Source: Methylobacterium sp. Leaf99 (lineage in GTDB: Bacteria > Pseudomonadota > Alphaproteobacteria > Rhizobiales > Beijerinckiaceae). Taken from it: a stretch of DNA of 64,000 nt. Below the pieces are notes generated by a model. That model was not told the DNA's origin. It saw only the letters and a program-made list of their open reading frames with translations, and searched no databases. The stretch is from contig NZ_LMMU01000007.1 in NCBI RefSeq assembly GCF_001422375.1, positions 784,184-848,183 on the forward strand, given 5' to 3'. Shown here one piece after another: positions 37,136 to 46,235 of this stretch (the first letter of the stretch is position 1; each line of letters opens with the position of its first letter). The translations under genes and the position numbers were made by a program.

Positions 37136-38107
37136 ATGCTGGACACCCTCGCCACCAAGATCACCGACCCGCGCGTCCTCGGAATGGCGCTCAGCGGCAT
37201 CGCGGCCGCGGCCACCGCCTTCGCCCTGCTGCAGCCGCTGTTCGAGCCGGACCGCCTCGGCCGGCGCATGAAGATGGTGGGCGAGGAGCGCGAGGAGCTG
37301 CGCCAGCGCGAGCGCGACCGGCTGTCGAACACCGCCGCCAAGGCGACCCTGCGGGTGGCGCCGAAGGCCTACATGAAACGCGTGGTGGAGCAGTTCAACC
37401 TCGGCCGCTGGCTCGGGACAGAGACGGCGCGCCAGCAGCTGCTCATGGCCGGCTACCGCTCGCCCGGCGCCGAGACGGGGTTCCTGTTCTTCCGCATGGT
37501 GACGCCCATCGGCATGCTGGCGGCGGCGATCCTCTACCTGTTCGTCCTCAAGGTCATCGACCAGCCCGTGGCGATCCGGACCATGATGGTGATCGCCGCC
37601 GTGCTCTTCGGGATCAAGCTTCCCGAACTCTACCTCCACAACGCCACCAAGAAGCGCCAGACCGAGATCCGCAGGGCCTGGCCCGACGCCCTCGACCTCA
37701 GCCTGATCTGCGTCGAATCGGGCATGTCCATCGAGAACGCCTTCCGGCGGGTCAGCACGGAGATCGCGACCCAGTCCATCGTGCTGGCCGAGGAGCTCGC
37801 CGTGATGACGGCCGAGCTGTCGTTCCTGCCCGACCGGCGCCTCGCCTTCGAGAACCTGGCCAGCCGCACGGGCCTCGACCCGGTGAAGGCGGTGACCACC
37901 GCCCTGATCCAGGCCGAGCGCTACGGCACGCCCGTCGGCCAGGCCCTGCGCGTGCTCTCCCAGGAAAGCCGCGACACCCGCATGAACGAGGCCGAGAAGA
38001 AGGCCGCCGCCCTGCCGCCCAAGCTCACCGTGCCGATGATCCTGTTCTTCCTGCCGGTGCTGTTCGTCGTGATCCTGACCCCGGCGATGATCCAGGTATT
38101 CAAGTAG
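37136..38107 (+). CDS. tadC: Tad platform protein TadC
   Basis: 323 aa, second T2SSF-domain platform protein: AWPDALDLSLICVESGMSIENAF, ELAVMTAELSFLPDRRLAFENL and TALIQAERYGTPVGQALRVLS, ending in LPVLFVVILTPAMIQVFK. Last gene of the Tad run; no TadD (TPR lipoprotein) or TadE/TadF pseudopilin follows in the window. Confidence 0.95.
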   Translation: MLDTLATKITDPRVLGMALSGIAAAATAFALLQPLFEPDRLGRRMKMVGEEREELRQRERDRLSNTAAKATLRVAPKAYMKRVVEQFNLGRWLGTETARQQLLMAGYRSPGAETGFLFFRMVTPIGMLAAAILYLFVLKVIDQPVAIRTMMVIAAVLFGIKLPELYLHNATKKRQTEIRRAWPDALDLSLICVESGMSIENAFRRVSTEIATQSIVLAEELAVMTAELSFLPDRRLAFENLASRTGLDPVKAVTTALIQAERYGTPVGQALRVLSQESRDTRMNEAEKKAAALPPKLTVPMILFFLPVLFVVILTPAMIQVFK

Positions 38108-38174
38108 TCACAGCCCCTACGGCGGAACGGCTCGGTCGCGCTTGCGTGTCGCGAAAGAGAAAGGCGACGCGCGG

Positions 38175-38396
38175 GTCCCCTCTCCTTCCAGGCAGGGCGA
38201 TCGCAGATGACCGCCGGTGTCATTCCGGGGCGCCGCAGGCGAACCCGGAATCCAGAGCCGCCGACAGCGCAAAACTTTGCAAAACCGGTGTATCTGGTTC
38301 CCGGGTTCCGCTGCGCGGCCCCGGGATGACAAAGCGTTGCGGGCGTTCTCAAGGTCCTAAACGCCATCTGCGATCGCCCTGCCTTTCAGGAGAGGG
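38175..38396. repeat. Intergenic mosaic repeat between tadC and denD
   Basis: A 33-bp arm (about 38175-38211, CCCCTCTCCTTCCAGGCAGG then GCGATCGCAGATGA) recurs inverted at about 38365-38396. Between the arms is an inner element beginning CATTCCGGGGCGCCGCAGGC, with an imperfect inverted match at 38305-38335 (GGTTCCCGGGTTCCGC). The inner left half recurs at 46262-46374. The 332-bp gap holds no gene. Confidence 0.8.
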
Positions 38397-38439
38397 CACA
38401 CCGCCGCGACCCCGCGATTCGATGCGGCCCCGCGAAGGG

Positions 38440-39393
38440 TCACAGCCCCGTCTCGGCGATGTGCAGGGCCACCAGCTCGTCGAACGACGCGTCGCCGGAA
38501 AAACCCAGGGCCAGGGCGCGCTCGGTGGCGAAGGCTTCGGGCCAGGTCTCGACGATGGCGCGGATCGCCGGATCGGGCTCCCGCCGGATCAGCGCGACGG
38601 CCCGGTCCCCGGCGGCCCGGCGCAGGGCCTCGATGGCTTCCGCCACGGTGACGGACAGGCCCGGCATGGTCAGGTTTCGGCGGGTGCCGAGGGCCGAAAG
38701 ATCGAGGCGTGCGGCGTGGAGCAGAAAGTTCGTGGCCGCGCGCGGGCTGGCGAACCAGTGGCGCACGGTGTCGGGCACGGGCAGGATGGCTTGCCTGCCC
38801 GCCAGGGGCTCGCGGATGATGCCGGAGAAGAAGCCCGAGGCGGCGCGGTTGGGCAGGCCCGGCCGCACGCAGATGGTGGGCAGGCGCAGGCCGATGCCGT
38901 CGATGATGCCGCGCCGGCTGTAATCCGACAGCAGCAGCTCGCCCATGGCCTTCTGGGTGCCGTAGGAGGTCGCCGGGGTCAGGATCATGTCGTCGGGGAT
39001 GACGCCCGGCAGGGGCGGCCCGAACACGGCGAGCGACGAGGTGAACACCACCCTGGGACGGTAGCCGTCGCCGACGCGCCGGACGGCGTCGAGGAGCAGG
39101 CGGGTGCCGTCGAGGTTGACCCGGTAGCCCTTCTCCAGATCGGCCTCGGCCTCGCCCGAGACGATGGCGGCGAGGTGGAAGATCACGTCCGGCCGCCCGG
39201 CGACGGCGGCCTCGGCCCCGCCGGGGGCCGACAGGTCGGCGGCGGCGCAGCGGGCCACGCCGCTGAAGCCGTCCGGGTGTTCGGGGGCTGCGATGTCGAC
39301 GAGGGTCAGGGCGTCGAAGCGGCCTTCCGCCACCAGGGCGGCGGTGAGGCGGCGGCCGATCATGCCGGCGGCACCGAGGATCAGGGCGTGCAT
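38440..39393 (-). CDS. denD: D-erythronate dehydrogenase-like NAD(P)-dependent epimerase/dehydratase DenD
   Basis: 317 aa extended short-chain dehydrogenase. Nucleotide-binding GAAGMIGRRL at the N-terminus, the catalytic triad region TSSLAVFG and YGTQKAMGELLL (YxxxK). In the tetronate pathway DenD oxidises D-erythronate to 3-oxo-tetronate, which feeds OtnK. AAGGAA precedes the ATG. It is separated from otnK by a 525-bp repeat-filled gap, so it may be transcribed on its own. Confidence 0.88.
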   Translation of the reverse strand: MHALILGAAGMIGRRLTAALVAEGRFDALTLVDIAAPEHPDGFSGVARCAAADLSAPGGAEAAVAGRPDVIFHLAAIVSGEAEADLEKGYRVNLDGTRLLLDAVRRVGDGYRPRVVFTSSLAVFGPPLPGVIPDDMILTPATSYGTQKAMGELLLSDYSRRGIIDGIGLRLPTICVRPGLPNRAASGFFSGIIREPLAGRQAILPVPDTVRHWFASPRAATNFLLHAARLDLSALGTRRNLTMPGLSVTVAEAIEALRRAAGDRAVALIRREPDPAIRAIVETWPEAFATERALALGFSGDASFDELVALHIAETGL

Positions 39394-39479
39394 GGGGCGT
39401 TCCTTTCGCGGTCGCTGGGGGTCAAGTGAAATTCGTTCGATCGCCCCGGATCGCGTGGTCGCGACCGGCCCCTCCCCCG

Positions 39480-39857
39480 GGAGAGGCAGGATGATCGCAG
39501 ATGAAATTCGCGGTCTGAGATCGCCGCAGAAATTCGTTGTCGAAGAAGCGGAGTCCTCGGTGCGCATCCCCTCGCCCCGCGTGCGGGGAGAGGGCCGCGA
39601 CGACCCCGTCGTCGGCGCGGCGAGGCGGCAGCCGACGGTGAGGGGGCCAATTCGGATGAGGCTCCTCCGACAAAGCCCCCTCACCGTCGCTGCGGCTTCG
39701 CCTGCGCTCGCCGCAGGCACGGCGGGGTGCCTGCGGCCCTCTCCCCGCAGGCGGGGAGAGGGGGATGCGCGCCGAGCGCTCCGCCCGACGGGCCAAGGGC
39801 TGAGGCACCCGCAAGCGTTCATCTGCGATGGCCCCGCCTTCCAGGAGAGGGGACCGG
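39480..39857. repeat. Palindromic repeat island between otnK and denD, with 209-bp copy A
   Basis: The core at 39562-39770 is 209 bp, starting GCGCATCCCCTCGCCCCGC and ending GGGGAGAGGGGGATGCGC; an almost identical 209-bp copy lies at 56729-56937. Terminal and internal inverted repeats (GGTGAGGGGG / CCCCCTCACC) make it an imperfect palindrome. Outer arms with GATCGCAGATGA (about 39490-39503) and TCATCTGCGATGGCCC (about 39821-39836) flank it in inverted orientation. No gene was recognised in the 525-bp gap. Confidence 0.85.
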
Positions 39858-39918
39858 CGCGGTCCCGCGTCCCTCAGCGACACGCATGATCGATCGAACC
39901 GGTGACGTGGACACCGCG

Positions 39919-41175
39919 TCAGTCCATCAGCGCGAGGGCCCGAACAAAGAAGTCCGGGCCGCCGAAATTGCCGGACTTGAGGGCGAGGCGCATGGGTGTC
40001 GCCCCGCCCAGGGTGCGCAAGACCGGGACGCCGGGGGCGATCTCGGGGCCGAGCAGGAAGGCACGCAGGCCCAGCCGGTCGACCACGGCGCCCGAGGTCT
40101 CGCCGCCGGCGACGACGAGGCGGCGCACGCCCCGCGCCACCAGGGCCTCGGCGAGGGCGGCCAGGGCCGCCTCGATGGCATGGCCCACGGCCTCGCCGCC
40201 GTGGCGGGCCTGGAGGGCGCGGACGGTGGCCGGTTCGGCGCTGCTGGCGATGAGGACGGGGCCGGCCCCGATCCGCGCCCCGGCCCAGGCGACGGCGTCG
40301 GACACCGCTCCGGCTCCGGCCAGGATGCGCTCGGGATCGAGGCGCAGCACCGGCATCACCGCTTCGGCCGCCGCGATCTGGCCCAGGGTCGCCTGCGAGC
40401 ACGAGCCGGCAAGGCAGGCGGCGTGACCGCCGACGGGGGCGTCCGCGTCCGTGCCCCTCCCGCCGCGCCCGGCCGCCACCAGGGCACGGGCGAGGCCGAG
40501 GCCGAGGCCGGAGGCGCCGACGGAGAGGGGATGGCGCAGGGCGGCCTTCCCGAGGGTTTCGAGGTCGGATTCGAAGACCGCGTCGGCGATGGCGGCGCCC
40601 ATGCCCTCGGCCGCCAGGGCGTCGAGGCGGGCCGCCACCGCCGCCGGTCCGGCCGCGACAATGGGCAGGTCGACGAGGCCGACGGGCGCCGTGCTCTGCC
40701 GGGCGAGGACCCGCACGAGGTCGGCGTCCCGCATGGGGTTGAGGGGATGGTCCTTGAGCGGGCTCTCGTTCAGGGGCACGCCGCCGACGAAGAGGTGGCC
40801 CTGGTAGACCGTGCGGCCCGTCTCCGGGAAGGTGGGGGTGACGAGGGCGATGCGCCCGGCCCTGAGGGCGTCCATCACCGGGCCGATATTGCCGGCTGGC
40901 GTCGAATCGAAGGTCGAGCAGATCTTGAACAGGACGTGCCCGGCCCCGCGCGCCCGCAGCCAGGCTTCGGCCGCGCGGGACCGCGCCACGGCGTCGGCGG
41001 CCGGGATCGAGCGGCTCTTCAGGGCCACCACCACGGCATCGACCTCCGGCAGCACGAGGTTGTCCGCCGGGATGCCGATGGTCTGGACCGTGCGCAGGCC
41101 CGCCCGGGTCAGGGTGTTGGCGAGGTCCGAGGCGCCGGTATAGTCGTCGGCGACCGCTCCGAGGGCGAGGCTCAT
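39919..41175 (-). CDS. otnK: 3-oxo-tetronate kinase OtnK
   Basis: 418 aa of the four-carbon acid sugar kinase family (DUF1537). N-terminal substrate motif VADDYTGASDLANTLTRAG and KICSTFDSTPAGNIGPVMDAL, then the C-terminal nucleotide-binding part GGETSGAVVDRLGLRAFLLG and LALKSGNFGGPDFF. Phosphorylates 3-oxo-tetronate at C4. The ATG overlaps the otnI stop by 4 nt. Confidence 0.93.
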   Translation of the reverse strand: MSLALGAVADDYTGASDLANTLTRAGLRTVQTIGIPADNLVLPEVDAVVVALKSRSIPAADAVARSRAAEAWLRARGAGHVLFKICSTFDSTPAGNIGPVMDALRAGRIALVTPTFPETGRTVYQGHLFVGGVPLNESPLKDHPLNPMRDADLVRVLARQSTAPVGLVDLPIVAAGPAAVAARLDALAAEGMGAAIADAVFESDLETLGKAALRHPLSVGASGLGLGLARALVAAGRGGRGTDADAPVGGHAACLAGSCSQATLGQIAAAEAVMPVLRLDPERILAGAGAVSDAVAWAGARIGAGPVLIASSAEPATVRALQARHGGEAVGHAIEAALAALAEALVARGVRRLVVAGGETSGAVVDRLGLRAFLLGPEIAPGVPVLRTLGGATPMRLALKSGNFGGPDFFVRALALMD

Positions 41176-41963
41176 GCGCCGCCCCCCTGGCCGGCGCGGT
41201 AGGGGGCGAACCAGCTCAGGCCCTCGCGGGTGCCGGCGGCCGGGTTGTACTCGCAGCCGACGAAACCCGCATAGCCGAGGCGGTCGAGCTCGGCGAACAG
41301 GAACCAGTCGTTCATCTCGCCGGTGCCGGGCTCGTTGCGGGCGGGCACGCTCGCGGTCTGGACGTGGCCGACCATCGGCATGAGCTCGCGCAGGCGGGTG
41401 GTCACGTCGCCGTGCAGGATCTGGCAATGGTAGAGGTCGAACTGGAGCTTGAGGTTCGTCAGGCCGAGGTCGCGGATGAGATCGGCCGCCATCCCGAAAT
41501 CGGCGAGGAAGTAGCCCGGCATGTTGCGGGCGTTGATGGGCTCCAGCACGAGGTCGAGTTTTTCACGGGCCAACCGCTCGGCGGTCCAGGCGACCGCCCG
41601 GCGGTAGGCGTCCCGTGCCCGCGGGTCGCGCGGATCGGCCATGCCGGCCATGAGGTGAAGCCGGGCGACGCCCGTGGCTTCGGCGTAGCGCAGGCCCGTC
41701 TCGACGCCCGCCTGCACCTCCGAAAACCGGTCCGGCAGGGCGGCGAGGCCGCGCTCGCCGGCAGCCCAGTCGCCCGGCGGCAGGTTGAACAGGGCCTGGG
41801 TCAGGCCGTGCCGGGCGAGGCGCTCGGCGATGGCCTCGGGGGGATGCTCGTAGGGAAACAGGAATTCGATCGCCGTGAAGCCGGCCTCCGCCGCCGCCGC
41901 GAAGCGGTCGAGGAACGGGACTTCCGTGAACATCAGGGTCAGGTTGGCGGCAAAACGCGGCAT
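41172..41963 (-). CDS. otnI: 2-oxo-tetronate isomerase OtnI (Hyi family)
   Basis: 263 aa TIM-barrel sugar-phosphate-isomerase-like fold (hydroxypyruvate isomerase family): AANLTLMFTEVPFLDRFAAA, EPINARNMPGYFLADF (metal-binding Glu) and QFDLYHCQILHGDVTTRL. It isomerises 2-oxo-tetronate to 3-oxo-tetronate. A hydroxypyruvate isomerase cannot be excluded by sequence, but the locus favours OtnI. Overlaps otnK by 4 nt. Confidence 0.9.
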   Translation of the reverse strand: MPRFAANLTLMFTEVPFLDRFAAAAEAGFTAIEFLFPYEHPPEAIAERLARHGLTQALFNLPPGDWAAGERGLAALPDRFSEVQAGVETGLRYAEATGVARLHLMAGMADPRDPRARDAYRRAVAWTAERLAREKLDLVLEPINARNMPGYFLADFGMAADLIRDLGLTNLKLQFDLYHCQILHGDVTTRLRELMPMVGHVQTASVPARNEPGTGEMNDWFLFAELDRLGYAGFVGCEYNPAAGTREGLSWFAPYRAGQGGGA

Positions 41964-41977
41964 GGTTCGGGGCTCCC

Positions 41978-42898
41978 TCAGGCCTTGGCGGTCGGCAGGG
42001 TGGCGCCCGCCACCCGGGCGTAGAGGCGGGCGACGGAGGCGTCGTCGTCGCCCCCCATGCCGGAGCCCGACGCCATCAGGAACATCTGCAGGGCGGCGGC
42101 CGCCACCGGCACCGGGTATCTTTCGGTTCGGGCCATGTCCTGCACGATGCCGAGATCCTTGACGAAGATGTCCACCGCGCTCTTCGGGCTGTAATCGCCG
42201 TCGAGGACGTGCGGCATCCGGTTCTCGAACATCCACGAATTGCCGGCGGACGCCGTGATGACCTCGTAGACCTTCGCCAGATCGAGGCCCTGCTTCGCCG
42301 CGAAGCTCATGGCCTCGCAGGCGGCGGCGATGTGGACGCCGGCGAGCAGCTGGTTGATCATCTTGAAGGCGGCGCCCTGCCCGGCCGCGTCGCCGAGCTC
42401 GTAGAGCTTGCCCGCCATGGCATCGAGCGCCGGCCGGGCGGCGGCGAAGGCCGCCGGCGTGCCCGAGGCCAGGAAGGTGAGCGTGCCGTCGAGGGCGCGG
42501 GCGGCCCCGCCGCTCATGGGCGCGTCGAGGTAGTGGCGCCCCGTCGCCTCCAGGCGCGCGCCGAGGCGCCGGGCGATGGCCGGGTCCATGGTGGCGGACG
42601 ACACGAACACCGCGCCGGGCGCCATGGTCTCGGCGGCCCCGCCGGGGCCGAACAGCACGGCTTCCGTCTGCGCGGCGTTGACGACGACGCAGATCACCAC
42701 GTCGGCGCCCCGCGCCGCGGCGGCGGGATTGGCCGCCGGCTCACCGCCGAGGGCGGCGAAGCGCGCCACCGCGTCGAGGTTCACGTCGCAGGCCGCGACG
42801 GTGAAGCCGGCCCGGAGCAGCGAACCGGCCATGCCGGCGCCCATGGAGCCGAGGCCGATCACCGCCGCGCGGCTTTTGTCCTGTGTGTCGAGGCTCAT
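41978..42898 (-). CDS. ltnD: L-threonate dehydrogenase LtnD
   Basis: 306 aa beta-hydroxyacid dehydrogenase: VIGLGSMGAGMAGSLL (NAD motif), FVSSATMDPAIARRL, YLDAPMSGGAARALDGTLTF (substrate motif) and GQGAAFKMINQLLAGVH (catalytic Lys). Oxidises L-threonate to 2-oxo-tetronate. Gap of 14 bp to otnI. Genomic context distinguishes it from tartronate-semialdehyde reductase. Confidence 0.9.
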   Translation of the reverse strand: MSLDTQDKSRAAVIGLGSMGAGMAGSLLRAGFTVAACDVNLDAVARFAALGGEPAANPAAAARGADVVICVVVNAAQTEAVLFGPGGAAETMAPGAVFVSSATMDPAIARRLGARLEATGRHYLDAPMSGGAARALDGTLTFLASGTPAAFAAARPALDAMAGKLYELGDAAGQGAAFKMINQLLAGVHIAAACEAMSFAAKQGLDLAKVYEVITASAGNSWMFENRMPHVLDGDYSPKSAVDIFVKDLGIVQDMARTERYPVPVAAAALQMFLMASGSGMGGDDDASVARLYARVAGATLPTAKA

Positions 42899-42957
42899 CG
42901 AAGACCTGTCGGATGGGGTGTCGGAAGGACTATTGAGGGGGGACGGCCGCCCCGATG

Positions 42958-44274
42958 TCAGCGGTTGACCACGTGCTTCGGGGTGACGAACACGCAGACG
43001 GAGCCGATCACCAGCATGGCGGCCAGCGCGTACATGCCGGCGGCGGTGGAGCCGGTGAGGTCGCGCAGAATGCCGATGAGGTAGGGGCTGGCGAAGCCCG
43101 CGAGGTTGCCCACCGAGTTGATGAGGGCGATGCCCGCCGCCGCCCCGGCGCCGCTGAGGAAAGCGGTGGGCAGGGACCAGAACAGGGGCGCGCAGGTGAG
43201 CACCCCGCCCGCCGCCACGGCGAGGGCCGCGATGGCCACCACCGTGCTGCCGGCGCTCGCCGCCACCACGAAGCCGGCGGCGCCGCACAGGGCCGGGACG
43301 ATGAGGTGCCAGCGGCGCTCGCGCATCCGGTCGGCGCTGCGGCCGAGCCCCACCATCACGAACACCGCGAACAGGAACGGGATCGCGCTGACGAGGCCGA
43401 TGTTGAGGTTGCCCTGGACGCCGGACGCCTTGACGATGGTCGGCATCCAGAAGGTCAGGCCGTACTGGCCCGTGACGAAGGCGAAGTAGATCAGGCTCAT
43501 GAACCAGACCTGGCGGTTGCGGAACACCGTGGCGATGGAGTGCGGGCTCCGCTCCTTGCCGGCGCCGTCGGCGGCGATGTCGCCCTCGATGACCGCCTGC
43601 TCGGCCGGGTCCAGCCATTTCGCCTCGGACGGGCGGTTGTCGAGGTAGAAGAACACCGCGAGGCCGACCAGCACCGCCGGCACCGCCTCGATGAGGAACA
43701 TCCACTGCCAGCCCGACAGGCCGTGCGCGCCGTGGAACGTGTCCATGATCCAGCCCGAGAGCGGGTTGCCGAAGATGCCCGAGACGGGAATCGCCGCCAT
43801 GAACACGGTGATCACCCGGGCGCGGCGATGGGCCGGAAACCACGTCGTCGTGTAGAGGATCACGCCCGGATAGAAGCCGGCTTCGGCGAGGCCCAGCAGG
43901 AAGCGCATGAGGTAGAACGTGGTCGCCGAGTTCACGAACATGAACCCGGCGGAGATGAGCCCCCAGGTGATCATGATGCGGGCGATCCAGACCCGCGCCC
44001 CGATTCGGTGCAGGATCACGTTCGAGGGCACCTCGAACAGGAAGTAGCCGATGAAGAACAGGCCGGCGCCGAGGCCGTAGACCGTCTCGCTGAAGCCGAG
44101 CTCCTGGGACATCTGCAGCTTGGCGAAGCCGACGTTCACCCGGTCGAGATAGGCGACGACGTAGCAGAGCATCAGGAACGGCACGAGGCGCCAGAACACC
44201 TTCCGGTAGGTCCGGTCGACGAAATCGGGCGCGGACGTCGCGACGCCCGGCGCGGCTCTGGCCTGCACCGTCAT
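42958..44274 (-). CDS. MFS transporter, anion:cation symporter family
   Basis: 438 aa, twelve membrane helices. FLMLCYVVAYLDRVNVGFAK and PVSGIFGNPLSGWIMD, FYPGVILYTTTWFPAHRRAR are typical of the ACS family that carries organic acid anions. It heads the catabolic operon, so tetronates are the likely cargo (inference). Its promoter region faces the LacI gene and contains the palindromic operator. Confidence 0.9.
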   Translation of the reverse strand: MTVQARAAPGVATSAPDFVDRTYRKVFWRLVPFLMLCYVVAYLDRVNVGFAKLQMSQELGFSETVYGLGAGLFFIGYFLFEVPSNVILHRIGARVWIARIMITWGLISAGFMFVNSATTFYLMRFLLGLAEAGFYPGVILYTTTWFPAHRRARVITVFMAAIPVSGIFGNPLSGWIMDTFHGAHGLSGWQWMFLIEAVPAVLVGLAVFFYLDNRPSEAKWLDPAEQAVIEGDIAADGAGKERSPHSIATVFRNRQVWFMSLIYFAFVTGQYGLTFWMPTIVKASGVQGNLNIGLVSAIPFLFAVFVMVGLGRSADRMRERRWHLIVPALCGAAGFVVAASAGSTVVAIAALAVAAGGVLTCAPLFWSLPTAFLSGAGAAAGIALINSVGNLAGFASPYLIGILRDLTGSTAAGMYALAAMLVIGSVCVFVTPKHVVNR

Positions 44275-44364
44275 GGTTTCCTCCGATCGGCACAGTCGTT
44301 GCGCTGCACCATTTAGGGCGGCCCCGTACTGTTCGTCGGCGCTCGAATCATTGAATACCGAATT

Positions 44365-44380
44365 TTGGCAGCGCTGCCAA
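44365..44380. promoter_or_regulatory. Perfect 16-bp palindrome, LacI-family operator candidate
   Basis: TTGGCAGCGCTGCCAA is self-complementary over all 16 bases with a central CG-type step usual for LacI-family operators. It lies between the divergent transporter gene (start 44274) and the regulator (start 44464), so one site could control both directions. Confidence 0.75.
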
Positions 44381-44463
44381 TCTGATTGTTGCCCACGCCT
44401 AACCTTGCTATGGGCTTGGAGACGGGAACGACAACGAGGGAATGGGGACCGCGCCGCGTGACC

Positions 44464-45474
44464 ATGCATGACCCCGACCACCGCGCCGTGACCCTGGCGG
44501 ACGTCGCCCGCCTGGCCGGCGTCGGCGAGAGCACGGTGTCGCGGGTCCTGCGCAACCAGGGCTCGTTCTCCAAGCGCACGCAGGCGCAGGTGGCGGAGGC
44601 GGTGGCCAGCCTCGGCTACGTGCCGAACCGCCTCGCCGGCATGCTCGCCGGCGCGCACGGCACGGCGGGGGCCAAGCTCGTCGGCATCGTCATCCCGTCG
44701 CTCGGCAACGTGGTGTTTCCCGACCTCCTGAGCGGGGCGGCCTCGGTCCTCGACCGCGACGGCTTCCAGAGCGTCATCGGGGTGAGCGACTACGATCCGG
44801 CTCGCGAGGAAGCGCTCATCGGCGCCCTGCTGTCGTGGCGCCCGGCCGGCCTCATCGTCACCGGCCTCGAGCATACGGACGGCGCCCTGGCGCGCCTGCG
44901 GGCATCGGGCATCCGCGTCGTCGAGATGATCGACACGGACGGCCCCGGCCTCGACATCGTCGTCGGGTTCTCGAACCGGGCCGTGGGCCGCGACAGCGCC
45001 CGCCACCTGCTGGCGCGGGGCTACCGCCGCATCGGCTACGTCGGCCACGACGTCACCCGCGACCTGCGGGCGGGCAAGCGCCTCGCCGGCTTCACCGAGA
45101 CGCTGACCGAGGCCGGGATGCCCCTCCACGACCGCGAGATCGCGGCCGGCGCCTCCTCGGCCGCCGCCGGGCGGGCCGCCCTCGACCGGCTGCTCGCCCG
45201 CACCCCCGGCCTCGACGCGGTCTACTTCTCCAACGACGACATGGCGCTCGGGGGCTACTTCCACTGCCTCGCGGCCGGCCTGGCGATCCCCGACCGCCTC
45301 GCCCTGTTCGGCTTCAACGCCCTCGACATCACCGCCGCCATGCCCCAGCCGCTCGCGACGGTCCGGACCCCGCGCCGGGCCATCGGCGCCGTGGCGGCGG
45401 AGCGCCTCGGAGCCGGCGGCCCCAGGGAGGTCGTCGACCTCGGCTACGATCTGATCCCGGGCGCCACCGCCTGA
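44464..45474 (+). CDS. LacI family transcriptional regulator of the tetronate locus
   Basis: 336 aa. N-terminal HTH: VTLADVARLAGVGESTVSRV with the hinge helix YVPNRLAGMLAG, then a periplasmic-binding-protein-like effector domain (GIVIPSLGNVVFPDLLSGA, VVEMIDTDGPGLDIVVGFSN, GYRRIGYVGHD). Upstream in-frame starts at 44410 and GTG 44458 are possible; no strong Shine-Dalgarno decides. The effector is likely a tetronate or phosphorylated intermediate (inference). It is followed by otnC. Confidence 0.92.
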   Translation: MHDPDHRAVTLADVARLAGVGESTVSRVLRNQGSFSKRTQAQVAEAVASLGYVPNRLAGMLAGAHGTAGAKLVGIVIPSLGNVVFPDLLSGAASVLDRDGFQSVIGVSDYDPAREEALIGALLSWRPAGLIVTGLEHTDGALARLRASGIRVVEMIDTDGPGLDIVVGFSNRAVGRDSARHLLARGYRRIGYVGHDVTRDLRAGKRLAGFTETLTEAGMPLHDREIAAGASSAAAGRAALDRLLARTPGLDAVYFSNDDMALGGYFHCLAAGLAIPDRLALFGFNALDITAAMPQPLATVRTPRRAIGAVAAERLGAGGPREVVDLGYDLIPGATA

Positions 45475-45500
45475 TTGTTTCGCCCGATAGGAGGCATTCC

Positions 45501-46160
45501 ATGAGCGACGCGGCATTGCGGGACCAGATTTGCCGGTTCGGCCGCTCCCTGTTCGAGCGCGGCCTGACGCCGGGCTCGTCGGGCAACATCTCGCTCCGCC
45601 TCGACGACGGCGGCTGGCTGGTGACGCCGACCAACGCCTCGCTCGGCTTCCTCGACCCGGCGACCCTCGCGCGCCTCGACGCCGCCGGCCGCCTCGTCTC
45701 GGGCCACGCGCCGACAAAGGAGATCCCGCTCCACGCCGCCCTGTACGACAGCCGGGCCGACGCCCGCGCCATCGTCCACCTGCACTCGACCCACGCGGTC
45801 GCCGTCTCGATGCTGCCGGAGATCGACCCGAGGGCGGTGCTGCCGCCCCTGACGCCGTACTACCTCATGCGGGCGGGGGCGACGGCCCTGGTGCCGTATT
45901 ACCGCCCCGGCGACCCGGCGGTGGCCGACGCGATCCGGGGTCTCGCCGGCCGCTACGCCTCGGTGCTGCTTGCCAACCACGGCCCCGTGGTCGCCGGCAC
46001 CACCCTGGAGAACGCGGTGTTCGCCACGGAAGAGCTGGAGGAGACGGCCAAGCTCTACCTGTTGCTGCGCAACCTCAACCCGCGCCACCTCAGCCCGGCC
46101 CAGGTCCAGGACCTCGTCGCGCATTTCGGCCTGACCCTGCCGGAGCCGCACGACCACTGA
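45501..46160 (+). CDS. otnC: 3-oxo-tetronate 4-phosphate decarboxylase OtnC
   Basis: 219 aa, class II aldolase/adducin fold: GLTPGSSGNISLRLDDGGWL, PTKEIPLHAALY (catalytic Glu), VHLHSTHAVAVS (Zn-binding His pair) and LLANHGPVVAGTTLENA (third His). It converts 3-oxo-tetronate 4-phosphate to dihydroxyacetone phosphate and CO2. AGGAGG precedes the ATG. It is 26 bp after the regulator and divergent from the other pathway genes. Confidence 0.92.
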   Translation: MSDAALRDQICRFGRSLFERGLTPGSSGNISLRLDDGGWLVTPTNASLGFLDPATLARLDAAGRLVSGHAPTKEIPLHAALYDSRADARAIVHLHSTHAVAVSMLPEIDPRAVLPPLTPYYLMRAGATALVPYYRPGDPAVADAIRGLAGRYASVLLANHGPVVAGTTLENAVFATEELEETAKLYLLLRNLNPRHLSPAQVQDLVAHFGLTLPEPHDH

Positions 46161-46235
46161 GACGGCTTTTGCGCGACCGCTTCGGATCGAGCGGCCGCGA
46201 CGGCCCTTGCCGCTTCGTGCAGACCGTCTGCGCGC

